Notes: generated by a model not told the origin, from the sequence alone. 43,339 nucleotides of DNA from UBA1573 sp016794285 (GCA_016794285.1 JAEUKO010000005.1:1-43339), one strand, 5' to 3'; counted from the first letter of the stretch, positions 16,047-23,736 are shown. Numbers and translations: made by a program.

Positions 16047-16481
16047 ATGGCCAAAAAGATTAAAGGCTATATCAAGCTCCAAGTCGCGGCTGGTTCTGCC
16101 AACCCGTCGCCTCCTATCGGACCGGCTCTCGGTCAGCATGGGGTCAACATCATGGAATTCTGTAAGGGATTCAATGCCAAGACCCAAGAAATGGAAAAAG
16201 GGATGCCGATTCCGGTCGTCATTACTGTTTTCGAAGATCGTTCTTTTACCTTTGTCATGAAAACACCTCCGGTGAGTTATTTCATCATGAAGGCTCTCAA
16301 ACTGACCAAGGGGTCTCAAGCTCCTGGTAAAGGGGCCTTTGTTGGTAAAATCACCAAGAAACAGGTCGAAGAAATTGCAGCTCAAAAAATGCAAGATTTG
16401 AACGCCAACGACATCAAAGGTGCTATGCGCATGGTTGAAGGATCGGCGCGTTCAATGGGCATCGAAGTGGTGGAGGGTTAG
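16047..16481 (+). CDS. rplK: 50S ribosomal protein L11
   Basis: A 144-residue L11 with the N-terminal signature KKIKGYIKLQVAAGSANPSPP and the RNA-binding C-terminal domain (about 75-144) ending GSARSMGIEVVEG. It forms the GTPase-associated centre with 23S rRNA and is needed for stringent factor activation. Start ATG 16047 with CGGAGGA seven bases upstream; the frame is open further upstream but that part is leader RNA. rplA follows after three bases. The leader would be the place for an L1 autoregulatory site, but none could be assigned with confidence. Confidence 0.97.
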   Translation: MAKKIKGYIKLQVAAGSANPSPPIGPALGQHGVNIMEFCKGFNAKTQEMEKGMPIPVVITVFEDRSFTFVMKTPPVSYFIMKALKLTKGSQAPGKGAFVGKITKKQVEEIAAQKMQDLNANDIKGAMRMVEGSARSMGIEVVEG

Positions 16482-16484
16482 ACA

Positions 16485-17180
16485 ATGGCACTCGCAAAGA
16501 AAACCAAAAAAGTAAATGCCTTGGTCGATCGTTCGAAAGCTTATTCGCTTGAAGACGCCGTGGCTATTCTGAAACAAGCCGCTGGGGAACGCAAATTTGC
16601 CGAAACCATCGAAATCGCCATGAATTTGGGTGTTGATCCTCGCAAAAACGATCAGGTCGTTCGCGGTGTGGTTGACCTTCCTCATGGGTCGGGTGCTGTG
16701 GTTCGCGTGGCTGTGTTCGCCAAGGATGCCAAAGCTGCAGAAGCCAAAGCCGCCGGAGCTGACATCGTCGGTGCTGAAGATTTGGCCGAAGAAGTCATGA
16801 AAGGGAACATCAACTTCGATCGCTGTATTGCGACACCGGACATGATGCCTTTGATGGCAAAAATCGGTAAAATCCTTGGTCCTCGTGGATTGATGCCAAA
16901 CCCGAAACTTGGGACGGTTACGCTGGACGTGAAAAAAGCTGTTGAATCCTCGAAAGGCGGGGCTGTTGAATTCCGCGCTGAAAAAGCTGGGATTGTTCAT
17001 GCTCGTGTGGGTAAAGCCACGTTTGAAACCGCAAAATTGGTTGAAAACATTCGGGCGTTTGCTCAGGCCATTAACCGTGCCAAACCAACTGGGGCACGCG
17101 GAACCTATGTGAAGAAAGTTTCTCTTTCCTCTACTATGGGCCCGGGCGTGAAGATTGATCTGACCTCTTTGGCAGGTTAA
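16485..17180 (+). CDS. rplA: 50S ribosomal protein L1
   Basis: A 231-residue L1 with the two-domain family layout. The conserved segments FAETIEIAMNLGVDPRKNDQ, VVRGVVDLPHGSG, ILGPRGLMPNPKLGTV and the C-terminal SSTMGPGVKID are all present. It binds helix 76-78 of 23S rRNA at the L1 stalk and classically represses its own operon by binding the rplK leader. Coupled to rplK with a three-base gap. It is followed by an intrinsic terminator and not by rplJ, so the rplKA and rplJL pairs are separate transcription units in this genome. Confidence 0.97.
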   Translation: MALAKKTKKVNALVDRSKAYSLEDAVAILKQAAGERKFAETIEIAMNLGVDPRKNDQVVRGVVDLPHGSGAVVRVAVFAKDAKAAEAKAAGADIVGAEDLAEEVMKGNINFDRCIATPDMMPLMAKIGKILGPRGLMPNPKLGTVTLDVKKAVESSKGGAVEFRAEKAGIVHARVGKATFETAKLVENIRAFAQAINRAKPTGARGTYVKKVSLSSTMGPGVKIDLTSLAG

Positions 17181-17205
17181 TTTTTTACTGCATTAGAAAT
17201 TATAC

Positions 17206-17233
17206 AAAAACCCCGCTTTGCAGCGGGGTTTTT
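17206..17233 (+). terminator. Rho-independent terminator after rplA
   Basis: AAAAACCCCGCT (17206-17217), loop TTGC, AGCGGGGTTTTT (17222-17233). Strong stem and T run. Confidence 0.95.
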
Positions 17234-17424
17234 ATTTTCTAACATGGTCATCCCCGACAAGGGAAGCAAAGCTGACCGCTGATCGGGGATCTGGTGTTAT
17301 GGGTGCAGCGAAGCTGCACAAGATTCTGGATCCCGTTTGTGCTATAGCGCACCTCAAATAAAATGATCATGAAGGGGTCGGCTATATAGCTGCGCTTGTA
17401 ATGACGCCGCCACTCCCACCTCCC

Positions 17425-17456
17425 CGTCACCCCCGCTTTATAGGCGGGGGTCTGGC
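17425..17456 (+). repeat. Dispersed GC-rich palindromic element, copy 1
   Basis: CGTCACCCCCGCTTTA-TA-GGCGGGGGTCTGGC. Core arms CCCCCGC and GCGGGGG form a hairpin. An inverted, nearly identical copy (two bases shorter) lies at 20803-20834; degenerate copies lie near 5010 and 40949. Confidence 0.82.
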
Positions 17457-17616
17457 GGCTAGAAGGCCTATCAAGGCCGACATAAATAGGCCGTATCGCC
17501 GTCAAACGCGACTTTTGGCCGGATGCCCGCCTGCGCGGGCATGACAACTATCCGTCATTACAGGCTCAACCAGATAGCCCAGTACTTCATAATCATTTTA
17601 TTTGACGCAGGCTATA

Positions 17617-17633
17617 GTGTCCCCGCGGGACAC
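17617..17633. repeat. Short hairpin GTGTCCC-CGC-GGGACAC
   Basis: A 7-base stem with a 3-base loop, followed by GCCAA. The same architecture, with two compensated base-pair changes, occurs at 4909-4925. Confidence 0.65.
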
Positions 17634-17676
17634 GCCAACGGGATGACGTATATAGGCTAGCCATGAGTCTAAAGCA

Positions 17677-19368
17677 TCACGGGGCTAATTTAGGGCAGGC
17701 CAAGGCTTCTGCAAACTTCTCCGGTGATATAGCAGGTGTCACGGCGGTTGAGGCAGGTCTTATCTGCGCGTTTCGAGCCCTCTCCATCCGAAAGAAATTC
17801 TGAAGTCTTTCTGCTGGTTTATTGTGTGTGCTGAGGATGACGGTATCGGAAATTTGTTCCACAACGTGCCGTTCGTCCTCTGGGTACATTCCTTTGTACC
17901 TCAAATAAATGTCCTGACATAAATCGCAGATTTCTTCCGTGCGGCCATGTGAATGAAAGCGTTTGGCGGCTTCGCCGTATAAATCGAGAAGAGTTTCTCT
18001 CAGCATATCCCCACTTTCAATTGGACGGGATTTTATAATCGTCAGCATTTTAGAAACAGCGTCATTTGTCCGCAGTGCCATAGATTTGCAGGCCTTTATC
18101 TGTTGTGAAACGTCCACAGTGCTTAACAAGGCCTCCCATCTTGACATGGCACCGTCATAAAGCTCTGGAGTTTGGGAGTCTTGGGAAAATCTGACGGCTT
18201 TTTGTAGGGCTTTTTCGCGCAGGCGAAAAGAAACACTGTCCTCCTCTGAAGGAAGCTCATCATACGCATTCAAAGTACAAACGGTCAACAGGCTGCCATG
18301 GTAAGGAGTCCACTTAGAACCTATTCCTTGTTTGAATTCAGCCAATTTTTGGATACAAGAAACCGCGTTGTGGGGGAGTAGTTCGCGCTGCAGTGCTGCG
18401 GTTTGTTCCAAGGCAGCCGTGAGGAGGTGACAATTATTTCCATCGTCTTGAATTTGATTCAGCAAGTTCTTGTAAGTTACGAAGTTTCTTTCAAGAGCAG
18501 AGAAAGAACTTTTCCACTTCTCAATTGCTTCTGGCAAGCGGGGATCTTCGTCTTTCATGGCACCGGCAAAGGCAAATCTCCAGTCTGTAACGACTTGTGG
18601 TTTAACTTCGCTGGACCCGACAGCCTTTTCAAAATACTGCCATGCCGTGATACGGTCGCTTTCTTGGTTTGCACCTCGGTACGCATCAGTCAAAAAATCA
18701 ACATATTGCTGTGGTCTTTGTCCTGCAGCTTCAGGGGTTGGAAAACGAGTCAGGAAAAAACGGATAAACTCTGGTCCTCGCTCCAAAATGGCTATGGGGG
18801 GCGCGGATGGAAACTCCGCATCCAGTATACGGAATAAAGATTGTTGGTGGCGGGATTGGAAAGCAGGATCCTTTGGAAAAAGGCTTAAGGCTTTTCGGCT
18901 ATTGCCTGCCGCCAACTGAGCTTCGGCAATTTGCAAACTAGCTTCTTGTGCTTTTTCACGAAGAGGGCGCAATCTCTCCACCGTATTAAGAGCGTCCACC
19001 GCGATGTTTACGGCTGTTGGCGTGCCCGTTTCCGCATAGCGCAAACTCAGAGAAATCACGTTTTCCCCCAAAAGGGTCAAGAGGGGAGAAAAACGCCGTG
19101 ACCGCTCCTTCGTCTCTGAAAGGTAGGTGAATTCGCTTTCCGCAACATCAAGGGCCAAGTTCAGATCACGCTGAGCAATATAATTTATCATGGATTGTAC
19201 TAGAGGCAGGATAGCGGGATCTGTTCCGTGCCTGACCACTAGGGCCCTGATTTTTTCGTAAGGTGGAATTTGGCGGACAGCCGTAAGGTCTGCGGCCAAT
19301 TCCCCCAAAAGTTCGTCACGCTGCTTTATCTTTCCAAAAATACCTGCCAGAAAACTTTGAATACCCAT
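17677..19368 (-). CDS. Unknown protein, predicted all-helical repeat
   Basis: A 563-residue protein of no recognised family. It begins MGIQSFLAGIFGKIKQRDEL and is almost wholly composed of amphipathic helices with recurring Ala/Leu spacing, such as SLQIAEAQLAAGNSRKALSLF. That is the look of a TPR-like or HEAT-like solenoid. No signal peptide, membrane segment or catalytic motif is visible; the C-terminus is Pro/Ala-rich. The gene is transcribed against the surrounding ribosomal protein genes and lies between rplA and rplJ, which are adjacent in most bacteria. A cytoplasmic scaffold or adaptor role is possible but is inference. Confidence 0.75.
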   Translation of the reverse strand: MGIQSFLAGIFGKIKQRDELLGELAADLTAVRQIPPYEKIRALVVRHGTDPAILPLVQSMINYIAQRDLNLALDVAESEFTYLSETKERSRRFSPLLTLLGENVISLSLRYAETGTPTAVNIAVDALNTVERLRPLREKAQEASLQIAEAQLAAGNSRKALSLFPKDPAFQSRHQQSLFRILDAEFPSAPPIAILERGPEFIRFFLTRFPTPEAAGQRPQQYVDFLTDAYRGANQESDRITAWQYFEKAVGSSEVKPQVVTDWRFAFAGAMKDEDPRLPEAIEKWKSSFSALERNFVTYKNLLNQIQDDGNNCHLLTAALEQTAALQRELLPHNAVSCIQKLAEFKQGIGSKWTPYHGSLLTVCTLNAYDELPSEEDSVSFRLREKALQKAVRFSQDSQTPELYDGAMSRWEALLSTVDVSQQIKACKSMALRTNDAVSKMLTIIKSRPIESGDMLRETLLDLYGEAAKRFHSHGRTEEICDLCQDIYLRYKGMYPEDERHVVEQISDTVILSTHNKPAERLQNFFRMERARNAQIRPASTAVTPAISPEKFAEALACPKLAP

Positions 19369-19462
19369 ATTCCAAGATCCTTTTCAATAAACACAAGATG
19401 GGAGACTACAGAAAACAGCTTGGATATGTCAAGAGACAAAGGGCGAAGGGATTTATTTTTCC

Positions 19463-19492
19463 TTGACAGCAAAGAGGGTCTGTCGCTATAAC
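19463..19492 (+). promoter_or_regulatory. Promoter of rplJ-rplL
   Basis: A perfect TTGACA (19463-19468) with TATAAC at 19487-19492 (18-base spacer; CTATAA at 17 is an alternative). It gives a leader of about 190 bases before rplJ and shows that rplJL is transcribed on its own. Confidence 0.8.
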
Positions 19493-19560
19493 CCCCTCAT
19501 TCCTGTCCGAGACTACGGGTTTTCCTTTTGGAAAATAAGGCGTTGCCACCTGTATAGATA

Positions 19561-19643
19561 GGCCGATCGTTTTTCTATCCCTGTGAAGGGGATCGGTCTG
19601 TTGTTTGTTTTTGGATAGGCGGCTTTCGGGCGGCCTTTTTTTT
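19561..19643 (+). promoter_or_regulatory. Candidate L10 leader with terminator-like hairpin
   Basis: Within the rplJ leader, GGCCGAT (19561-19567) pairs with ATCGGTC (19592-19598; one G-U). Further on, AGGCGGC (19617-19623) pairs with GCGGCCT (19630-19636; one mismatch) directly before eight T. A stem before a U tract inside a leader suggests transcriptional control of rplJL. In E. coli, L10-L12 binds this leader and represses translation; in Gram-positive bacteria an L10 leader attenuates transcription. Assignment here is inference from structure. Confidence 0.5.
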
Positions 19644-19693
19644 GGTCTGGAAGCGGGATACGGATAACGGGATTTAACACAAGGAGAACCGCG

Positions 19694-20182
19694 ATGGATC
19701 GCGCACGGAAAAAAAAGGAACTGGAACAACTGGCTACAACAATGTCGCAAACTGAACTGGTGCTCGTCAGCCACAACAAAGGCATGACGGTTGCTCAGGT
19801 CAGCGAATTGCGCAAAACGCTGCGCAGCAATGGGGCCGCCTATAAAGTGACCAAAAACACCTTGACCAAATTGGCGACCAAGGGGACCAAATTTGAAGGT
19901 GTGAACGACCTATTGGCCGGTCCAACGGGCCTGACCACGACCAGTGCCGATGGCATGGTGGCGATTAAAACCATTTATGATTTCTCGAAAAAATATGACG
20001 GGAAATTGGTTTTGCTCGGAGGCATTTTGGGCGGCATGAAATTGGATGCAGCGGCCGTTGAAAAACTTGCCAAACTGCCGAGCCTCAATCAATTGCGTGG
20101 AATTTTGGTGGGCCTTATTCAGGCTCCCGCAGCTCAATTGGCTCGTTTGGCCGATGCGTATGCCAAGAAAGAACAAGCCTAA
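19694..20182 (+). CDS. rplJ: 50S ribosomal protein L10
   Basis: A 162-residue L10. The N-terminal rRNA/L11-binding domain carries ELVLVSHNKGMTVAQVSELR and YKVTKNTLTKLA, and the C-terminal helix (about 135-160) carries the L7/L12 dimers on the stalk. Start ATG 19694 with AAGGAG seven bases upstream. rplL follows after 98 bases containing a GGCCCT/AGGGGCC hairpin (20205-20222), which could set the L10:L12 ratio. Confidence 0.96.
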   Translation: MDRARKKKELEQLATTMSQTELVLVSHNKGMTVAQVSELRKTLRSNGAAYKVTKNTLTKLATKGTKFEGVNDLLAGPTGLTTTSADGMVAIKTIYDFSKKYDGKLVLLGGILGGMKLDAAAVEKLAKLPSLNQLRGILVGLIQAPAAQLARLADAYAKKEQA

Positions 20183-20280
20183 GGCTTTTACCCCATTCTG
20201 GAGCGGCCCTCCCCTAGGGGCCTTTCCGAACAACCGAACTACTAAATTATTATTTATTTTTGAAAAAGGAGACTAAAACT

Positions 20281-20649
20281 ATGGCTGCAAATCTGGAAAA
20301 AATTGTTGAAGACCTCTCGGCCTTGACCGTACTCGAAGCCGCAGAACTTGCTAAATTGCTTGAAGAAAAATGGGGCGTATCTGCTGCTGCTCCTGTGGCT
20401 GTTGCTGCTGCGGGTGGCGCAGCTCCTGCTGAAGAAAAAGACAGCTTTGATGTCATTCTCGAAGCCGCAGGCGACAACAAAATCAACGTCATTAAAGTCG
20501 TTCGTGAAGTGACCGGTCTTGGCCTCAAAGAAGCCAAAGACCTTGTTGAAGGCGCACCAAAACCTATCAAAGAAGCTCTTGCCAAAGCCGATGCCGAAGC
20601 TCTCAAAAAGAAACTCGAAGAAGCTGGCGCAAAAGTTGCCCTCAAATAG
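20281..20649 (+). CDS. rplL: 50S ribosomal protein L7/L12
   Basis: A 122-residue L7/L12. The N-terminal dimerisation helices are LEKIVEDLSALTVLEAAELA, followed by an Ala/Gly/Pro hinge (about 37-55). The C-terminal factor-binding domain has the signature GLGLKEAKDLVEGAPKPIKE. Multiple copies on the ribosomal stalk recruit elongation factor GTPases. Start ATG 20281 with AAGGAG upstream; the in-frame ATG at 20260 would place the ribosome site inside the gene. The gene ends at a strong terminator; rpoB, its usual downstream neighbour, is absent. Confidence 0.97.
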   Translation: MAANLEKIVEDLSALTVLEAAELAKLLEEKWGVSAAAPVAVAAAGGAAPAEEKDSFDVILEAAGDNKINVIKVVREVTGLGLKEAKDLVEGAPKPIKEALAKADAEALKKKLEEAGAKVALK

Positions 20650-20676
20650 GCTTTGTGTTTGCACAAAAATTAAAGG

Positions 20677-20703
20677 CGGCCCCTCTTCAGGGGCCGTTTT
20701 TTG
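20677..20703 (+). terminator. Rho-independent terminator after rplL
   Basis: CGGCCCCT (20677-20684), loop CTTC, AGGGGCCG (20689-20696), then seven T. It marks the end of the rplJL unit. Confidence 0.94.
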
Positions 20704-20769
20704 TTTTATAGATAAACCAAAAATTATTCAGGCAGTGGTCATTTTTCGTGCCCCGTTCCCCCCGCTGTC

Positions 20770-20789
20770 ATCTCCGCGAAGGCGGAGAT
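20770..20789. repeat. Palindrome ATCTCCGC-GAAG-GCGGAGAT
   Basis: An 8-base perfect stem with a 4-base loop, 14 bases before the GC-rich element at 20803-20834. It belongs to the common class of intergenic GTCAT(C)-stem-GATCC palindromes. Confidence 0.65.
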
Positions 20790-20802
20790 CCGGCATATTT
20801 AA

Positions 20803-20834
20803 GCCAGACCCCCGCCTAAAGCGGGGGTGACGGG
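20803..20834 (-). repeat. Dispersed GC-rich palindromic element, copy 2 (inverted)
   Basis: GCCAGACCCCCGCCTAAAGCGGGGGTGACGGG read on the plus strand. Its reverse complement matches copy 1 (17425-17456) except for two missing bases in the loop. The two copies are inverted relative to each other and enclose the 563-codon unknown gene plus rplJ-rplL. Confidence 0.82.
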
Positions 20835-20914
20835 TGGAGGGAGAAGAAACAGGGGCGGGATGATGGATAAGTAATTCTGGGATCAGTCATAATGTCACAC
20901 ATCCTATCCCACCC

Positions 20915-21355
20915 CTACGACGGGGCGCATTCGGCTTGTCGCTCTTCAAATTTATGAATGGCGGATTTGATGCCAGAAAGGGCAGAATCTATGGTGGTTT
21001 TTGCCATTTCTGCAGAAAAATCGTGTCGTCTGGCTCTCTGATCTGCCAAAACCCATGCGCGGCACAAAGTTTCATGGGTACGGATCATAAATTCTTCCGC
21101 CAAAGCTTGGGTTGGTTGTCCTTCGGGGAGGGCAGCTGCTTTTGCGGCGTACTCAATGCGGGTAAGAATCTCGGTTGGGGCGATAAAAGTTCCAATATAG
21201 TATGTATGGCCTTCATCATCAGGACAGCTAATTCTTTGAATGGCGTATCCATCTTGGTTATTATAAGACCCGTCCTTAAAACGGGTGAAATATTCTTCGG
21301 CATAGGCAAGCGCGTGGCTTGCGGCGGTAAAGCAGTCAAGGGTTTCGAAAGACAT
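20915..21355 (-). CDS. Hypothetical protein
   Basis: A 146-residue cytoplasmic-looking protein of unknown family. The start was set at ATG 21355 (MSFETLDCFTAASHALAYAE), with GAGGAG 11-12 bases in front, rather than ATG 21373, which has no binding site. The N-terminal half is mixed alpha/beta, with a CPDDEGHTYYIGTF strand-turn; the C-terminal half is helical and charged (AEEFMIRTHETLCRAWVLAD, HKFEERQAECAPS). It stands alone between rplL and the CoA-transferase. No function is proposed. Confidence 0.65.
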   Translation of the reverse strand: MSFETLDCFTAASHALAYAEEYFTRFKDGSYNNQDGYAIQRISCPDDEGHTYYIGTFIAPTEILTRIEYAAKAAALPEGQPTQALAEEFMIRTHETLCRAWVLADQRARRHDFSAEMAKTTIDSALSGIKSAIHKFEERQAECAPS

Positions 21356-21422
21356 TATAGTCCAGCTCCTCATTTTTTGAACGGAGCTAGCCTACAAGCA
21401 ATTTGTAATTATGTCAACTTTT

Positions 21423-22643
21423 TTATGCGATGGTTTTTTGGCGGCGCAGGCGGGCAATTTCATCTGTCCCCATTCCCAAAATCGCTTTGAGAACATCGTC
21501 CGTTTGTTCCCCAAGGGTTGGAGGAGGGCTCTCGTAAGCCGGCGGGGTCTGCGAGAGTTTTAAGGGAGAGCCAACCAGAGAGACTGGCTCAGAGGCAAGC
21601 GGATGGGCCATCTGAATTTGCATCTGCCGAGATTGGATTTGAGGTTCGGCAAAGGCTTTGTCCATCGTGTGGACGGGGCCGGCGGGAATATCATGGCTGC
21701 GGCACAGATCAACGAAGGCCTCGGTTGAAAAATGCTGCAAGGCATCGGTGAGCAGAGGGATCAGCTCGTGCCGATGAGCGAGGCGGTGATCGGTGGTTGA
21801 AAAGCGCGGATCACTGATCCATTCGGGGTGGCCAAGGCTTGTTGCAAGTTTGGCAAATTGAGGATCATTTCCAACGGCGATGACCACCCACCCCGTTTGG
21901 GTTTTAACGGCTTGGTAGGGAACAATGGTGGCATGGGCATTCCCCTGACGCGGGGCGGGGTGACCCGAAATGAGGTAGTACTGGGCCAGATTGCTCATCG
22001 TTGCAAGAGTGCAATCCAGCAAAGATAGATCAATATGCTGCCCTTGGCCTGTTTTCTCGCGGTGGTGGAGAGCGGCCAAAATACCAACAAGAGCATGAAG
22101 CCCAGTAATAATGTCGGCAACGGCGACACCGGCTTTCATCGGCTCCCCGCTTGGCTCCCCTGTTGCCGCCATCAACCCTCCCATGGCTTGGGCAACCAGA
22201 TCGTAACCCGGTTCGCTGGCAAGGGGCCCTGTTTGACCGAAACCGGTGATAGAGCAATAGATAAGGTGGGGGTAGGCCTGCGCCAGTTGTTCGTAGGACA
22301 GGCCGTATTTGGCGAGGCCTCCCGTTTTGAAGTTCTCAACCAGAATGTCGCAATGGGCCAGCAAGGCGTGGATAAGCTCTTGCCCCTCTTTACAGGTTAT
22401 ATCAATGGCGATTGATTTCTTGTTGCGGTTGGTGCTGAGATAATAGGCACTTTCGCTGGTGTCGTGACCGTTCGCATCTTTCAGGAACGGCGGTCCCCAT
22501 AAACGGGTATCGTCTCCGGCAAAGGGTTTTTCGACTTTTATAATTTCAGCCCCAAGGTCTCCGAGCATTTGTGTGGCATAGGGCCCTGCCAAAATCCGCG
22601 AGAGATCCAGAACGCGAAGGCCAGTAAGAGATTTGTTGGTCAT
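21423..22643 (-). CDS. CaiB/BaiF family (class III) CoA-transferase
   Basis: A 406-residue class III CoA-transferase, moving CoA between carboxylic acids. The N-terminal signature is GLRVLDLSRILAGPYATQML. The catalytic aspartate is in EPGYDLVAQAMGG (about D148), preceded by SITGFGQTGP, and the GQGQHIDLSLLD segment follows. Start ATG 22643 gives the family N-terminus; an in-frame TTG/ATG upstream would add a non-conserved head. Its ATG overlaps the TGA of the prepilin peptidase gene by four bases (ATGA), so the two are probably co-translated although functionally unrelated. The acid substrate is unknown. Confidence 0.9.
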   Translation of the reverse strand: MTNKSLTGLRVLDLSRILAGPYATQMLGDLGAEIIKVEKPFAGDDTRLWGPPFLKDANGHDTSESAYYLSTNRNKKSIAIDITCKEGQELIHALLAHCDILVENFKTGGLAKYGLSYEQLAQAYPHLIYCSITGFGQTGPLASEPGYDLVAQAMGGLMAATGEPSGEPMKAGVAVADIITGLHALVGILAALHHREKTGQGQHIDLSLLDCTLATMSNLAQYYLISGHPAPRQGNAHATIVPYQAVKTQTGWVVIAVGNDPQFAKLATSLGHPEWISDPRFSTTDHRLAHRHELIPLLTDALQHFSTEAFVDLCRSHDIPAGPVHTMDKAFAEPQIQSRQMQIQMAHPLASEPVSLVGSPLKLSQTPPAYESPPPTLGEQTDDVLKAILGMGTDEIARLRRQKTIA

Positions 22644-23158
22644 AGTGTTAGCCCCCCTCCGAACAGAGTGCTGAATTTCCACAGAGCCGTTAGCAAAATG
22701 CCAAGGCAAAACCCAGGCCCCGCAGGAATCATCAACCGGTTGAAATTCGGTTTGCTTTTGGTTTGAATGGCGCGGGCTAATCCAACTCCGACACCGTGCA
22801 GCAAACCTGCAAACGCCCCGATGGTCATGGCCATGACCACGCCTTCCATCCCCAGCCAGACTCCGGCGGCTGCCAGTAATTTGACATCCCCCAGACCCAG
22901 CGTGTCTTGTTTGTAATGGCGGTTGCCCATAAAGCGAATGACATAAAGGAGTCCTCCTCCCAGCAAGGCTCCCAAAGCCATTTCTTGAGGGGGAAGCAAA
23001 GAAAATTCTGAACTGGCATGAAACCCCAGCCCCAAAAAAGCCAAAGCCAAGTTGAGCTTGTCCGGTAAAATCCAGCTCTTCAAGTCAATCCACGTCAATG
23101 CAGCAAGAACGGCAAGGGCAAGAAAAGCAAGACATATGGGAAGGACGGTGGTGGGCAT
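22640..23158 (-). CDS. Prepilin peptidase (A24 family, peptidase domain only)
   Basis: A 172-residue polytopic membrane protein of the type IV prepilin peptidase family. The two catalytic aspartates are visible: D25 in LTWIDLKSWILPDKLN and D92 in GLGDVKLLAAAG. It has five to six hydrophobic segments. The N-terminal methylase domain and zinc cysteines of PilD/GspO are absent, so it is closer to TadV/CpaA in size. Start ATG 23158 was preferred; TTG 23167, with a better spaced GGAG, is possible. It lies divergently next to the pilus operon, whose pilin-like products it would cleave in the inner membrane. Confidence 0.88.
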   Translation of the reverse strand: MPTTVLPICLAFLALAVLAALTWIDLKSWILPDKLNLALAFLGLGFHASSEFSLLPPQEMALGALLGGGLLYVIRFMGNRHYKQDTLGLGDVKLLAAAGVWLGMEGVVMAMTIGAFAGLLHGVGVGLARAIQTKSKPNFNRLMIPAGPGFCLGILLTALWKFSTLFGGGLTL

Positions 23159-23323
23159 AATTTCCAAAATACTCTCTCCATGAAGGGGCAGGAACGAGCC
23201 AGAATACCCTCGAATCGTTGGAATGTTAAGTCCATGATTGCAAAGGATTCCTACTTCCTTTAGTCTGCCCCTGATTATTTAGACCTTTGTTTTGATTCGC
23301 TTGTTTTTAGAGAAGCTCGTCCC

Positions 23324-23701
23324 ATGTCCGAAAGCGGAAACGTTCTGGTCGTAGAAGACAATGATTTTGTGCGTATGCAGATTGTCCGTTACTTGAATGA
23401 AGCTGGCTATATCACGCGCGAAGCCGTTGACGGTTCTAAAGCCCTAGAGATGTTAACACCTGATATTGCCTTGGCTGTGGTTGATGTGCGGATGACCCCT
23501 CTCGATGGGTTTGAATTTATTAAGGCCATGCGGGGCCGTAATTTGAAAACACCGGTTATTCTCGTGACAGGTGACCAGAATCCCGATTTGCTCAACGAAG
23601 CGAATAAATGGGAGGTCAGCGCAGTCTTGATGAAGCCCGTTCAAAAAGATAGGCTGGTTAAAATGGCGGCGCGAGCTATTCAGCAAGGTAGCAGATTGTA
23701 A
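23324..23701 (+). CDS. Single-domain response regulator (CheY-like receiver)
   Basis: A 125-residue receiver domain with all key residues: acidic pair E11/D12, phosphoacceptor D54 (VVDVRMTP), T81 (ILVTGD) and K103 (MKPV). No DNA-binding or enzymatic output domain is attached, so it would act by protein-protein contact, like CheY or PilG. It is the first gene of the pilus-like operon, 35 bases before the secretin gene and divergent from the prepilin peptidase. No histidine kinase lies in the window. Position suggests it controls the pilus machine, for example its ATPase; that is inference. Confidence 0.88.
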   Translation: MSESGNVLVVEDNDFVRMQIVRYLNEAGYITREAVDGSKALEMLTPDIALAVVDVRMTPLDGFEFIKAMRGRNLKTPVILVTGDQNPDLLNEANKWEVSAVLMKPVQKDRLVKMAARAIQQGSRL

Positions 23702-23736
23702 GTTTTTGATTGAATTGTGGGGAAGGGTTCCTTCGA

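Larger units (their letters stand above)
17235..17676. other. Palindrome-rich spacer between rplA and an inserted unknown gene
   Basis: These 440 bases have no credible gene. They hold several palindromes: CCCCGA ... TCGGGG (about 17250-17289), GTGCAGC-GAA-GCTGCAC (about 17302-17318), the 32-base GC-rich element at 17425-17456, GCCCGCC-TGC-GCGGGC (about 17524-17540) and the hairpin at 17617-17633. The minus-strand frame at 17248-17547 merely translates these repeats (SCPRRRASG-type product) and is rejected. The block sits exactly where rplJ would normally follow rplA. Confidence 0.8.

Noticed and set aside
17248..17547. 99-codon minus-strand frame in the rplA spacer
   Set aside because: It translates palindromic repeats (SCPRRRASG-like product), lacks a ribosome binding site and occurs in a repeat block.
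17235..17676. CRISPR array
   Set aside because: The repeats are unlike one another, are palindromic and not regularly spaced; no cas gene is in the window.
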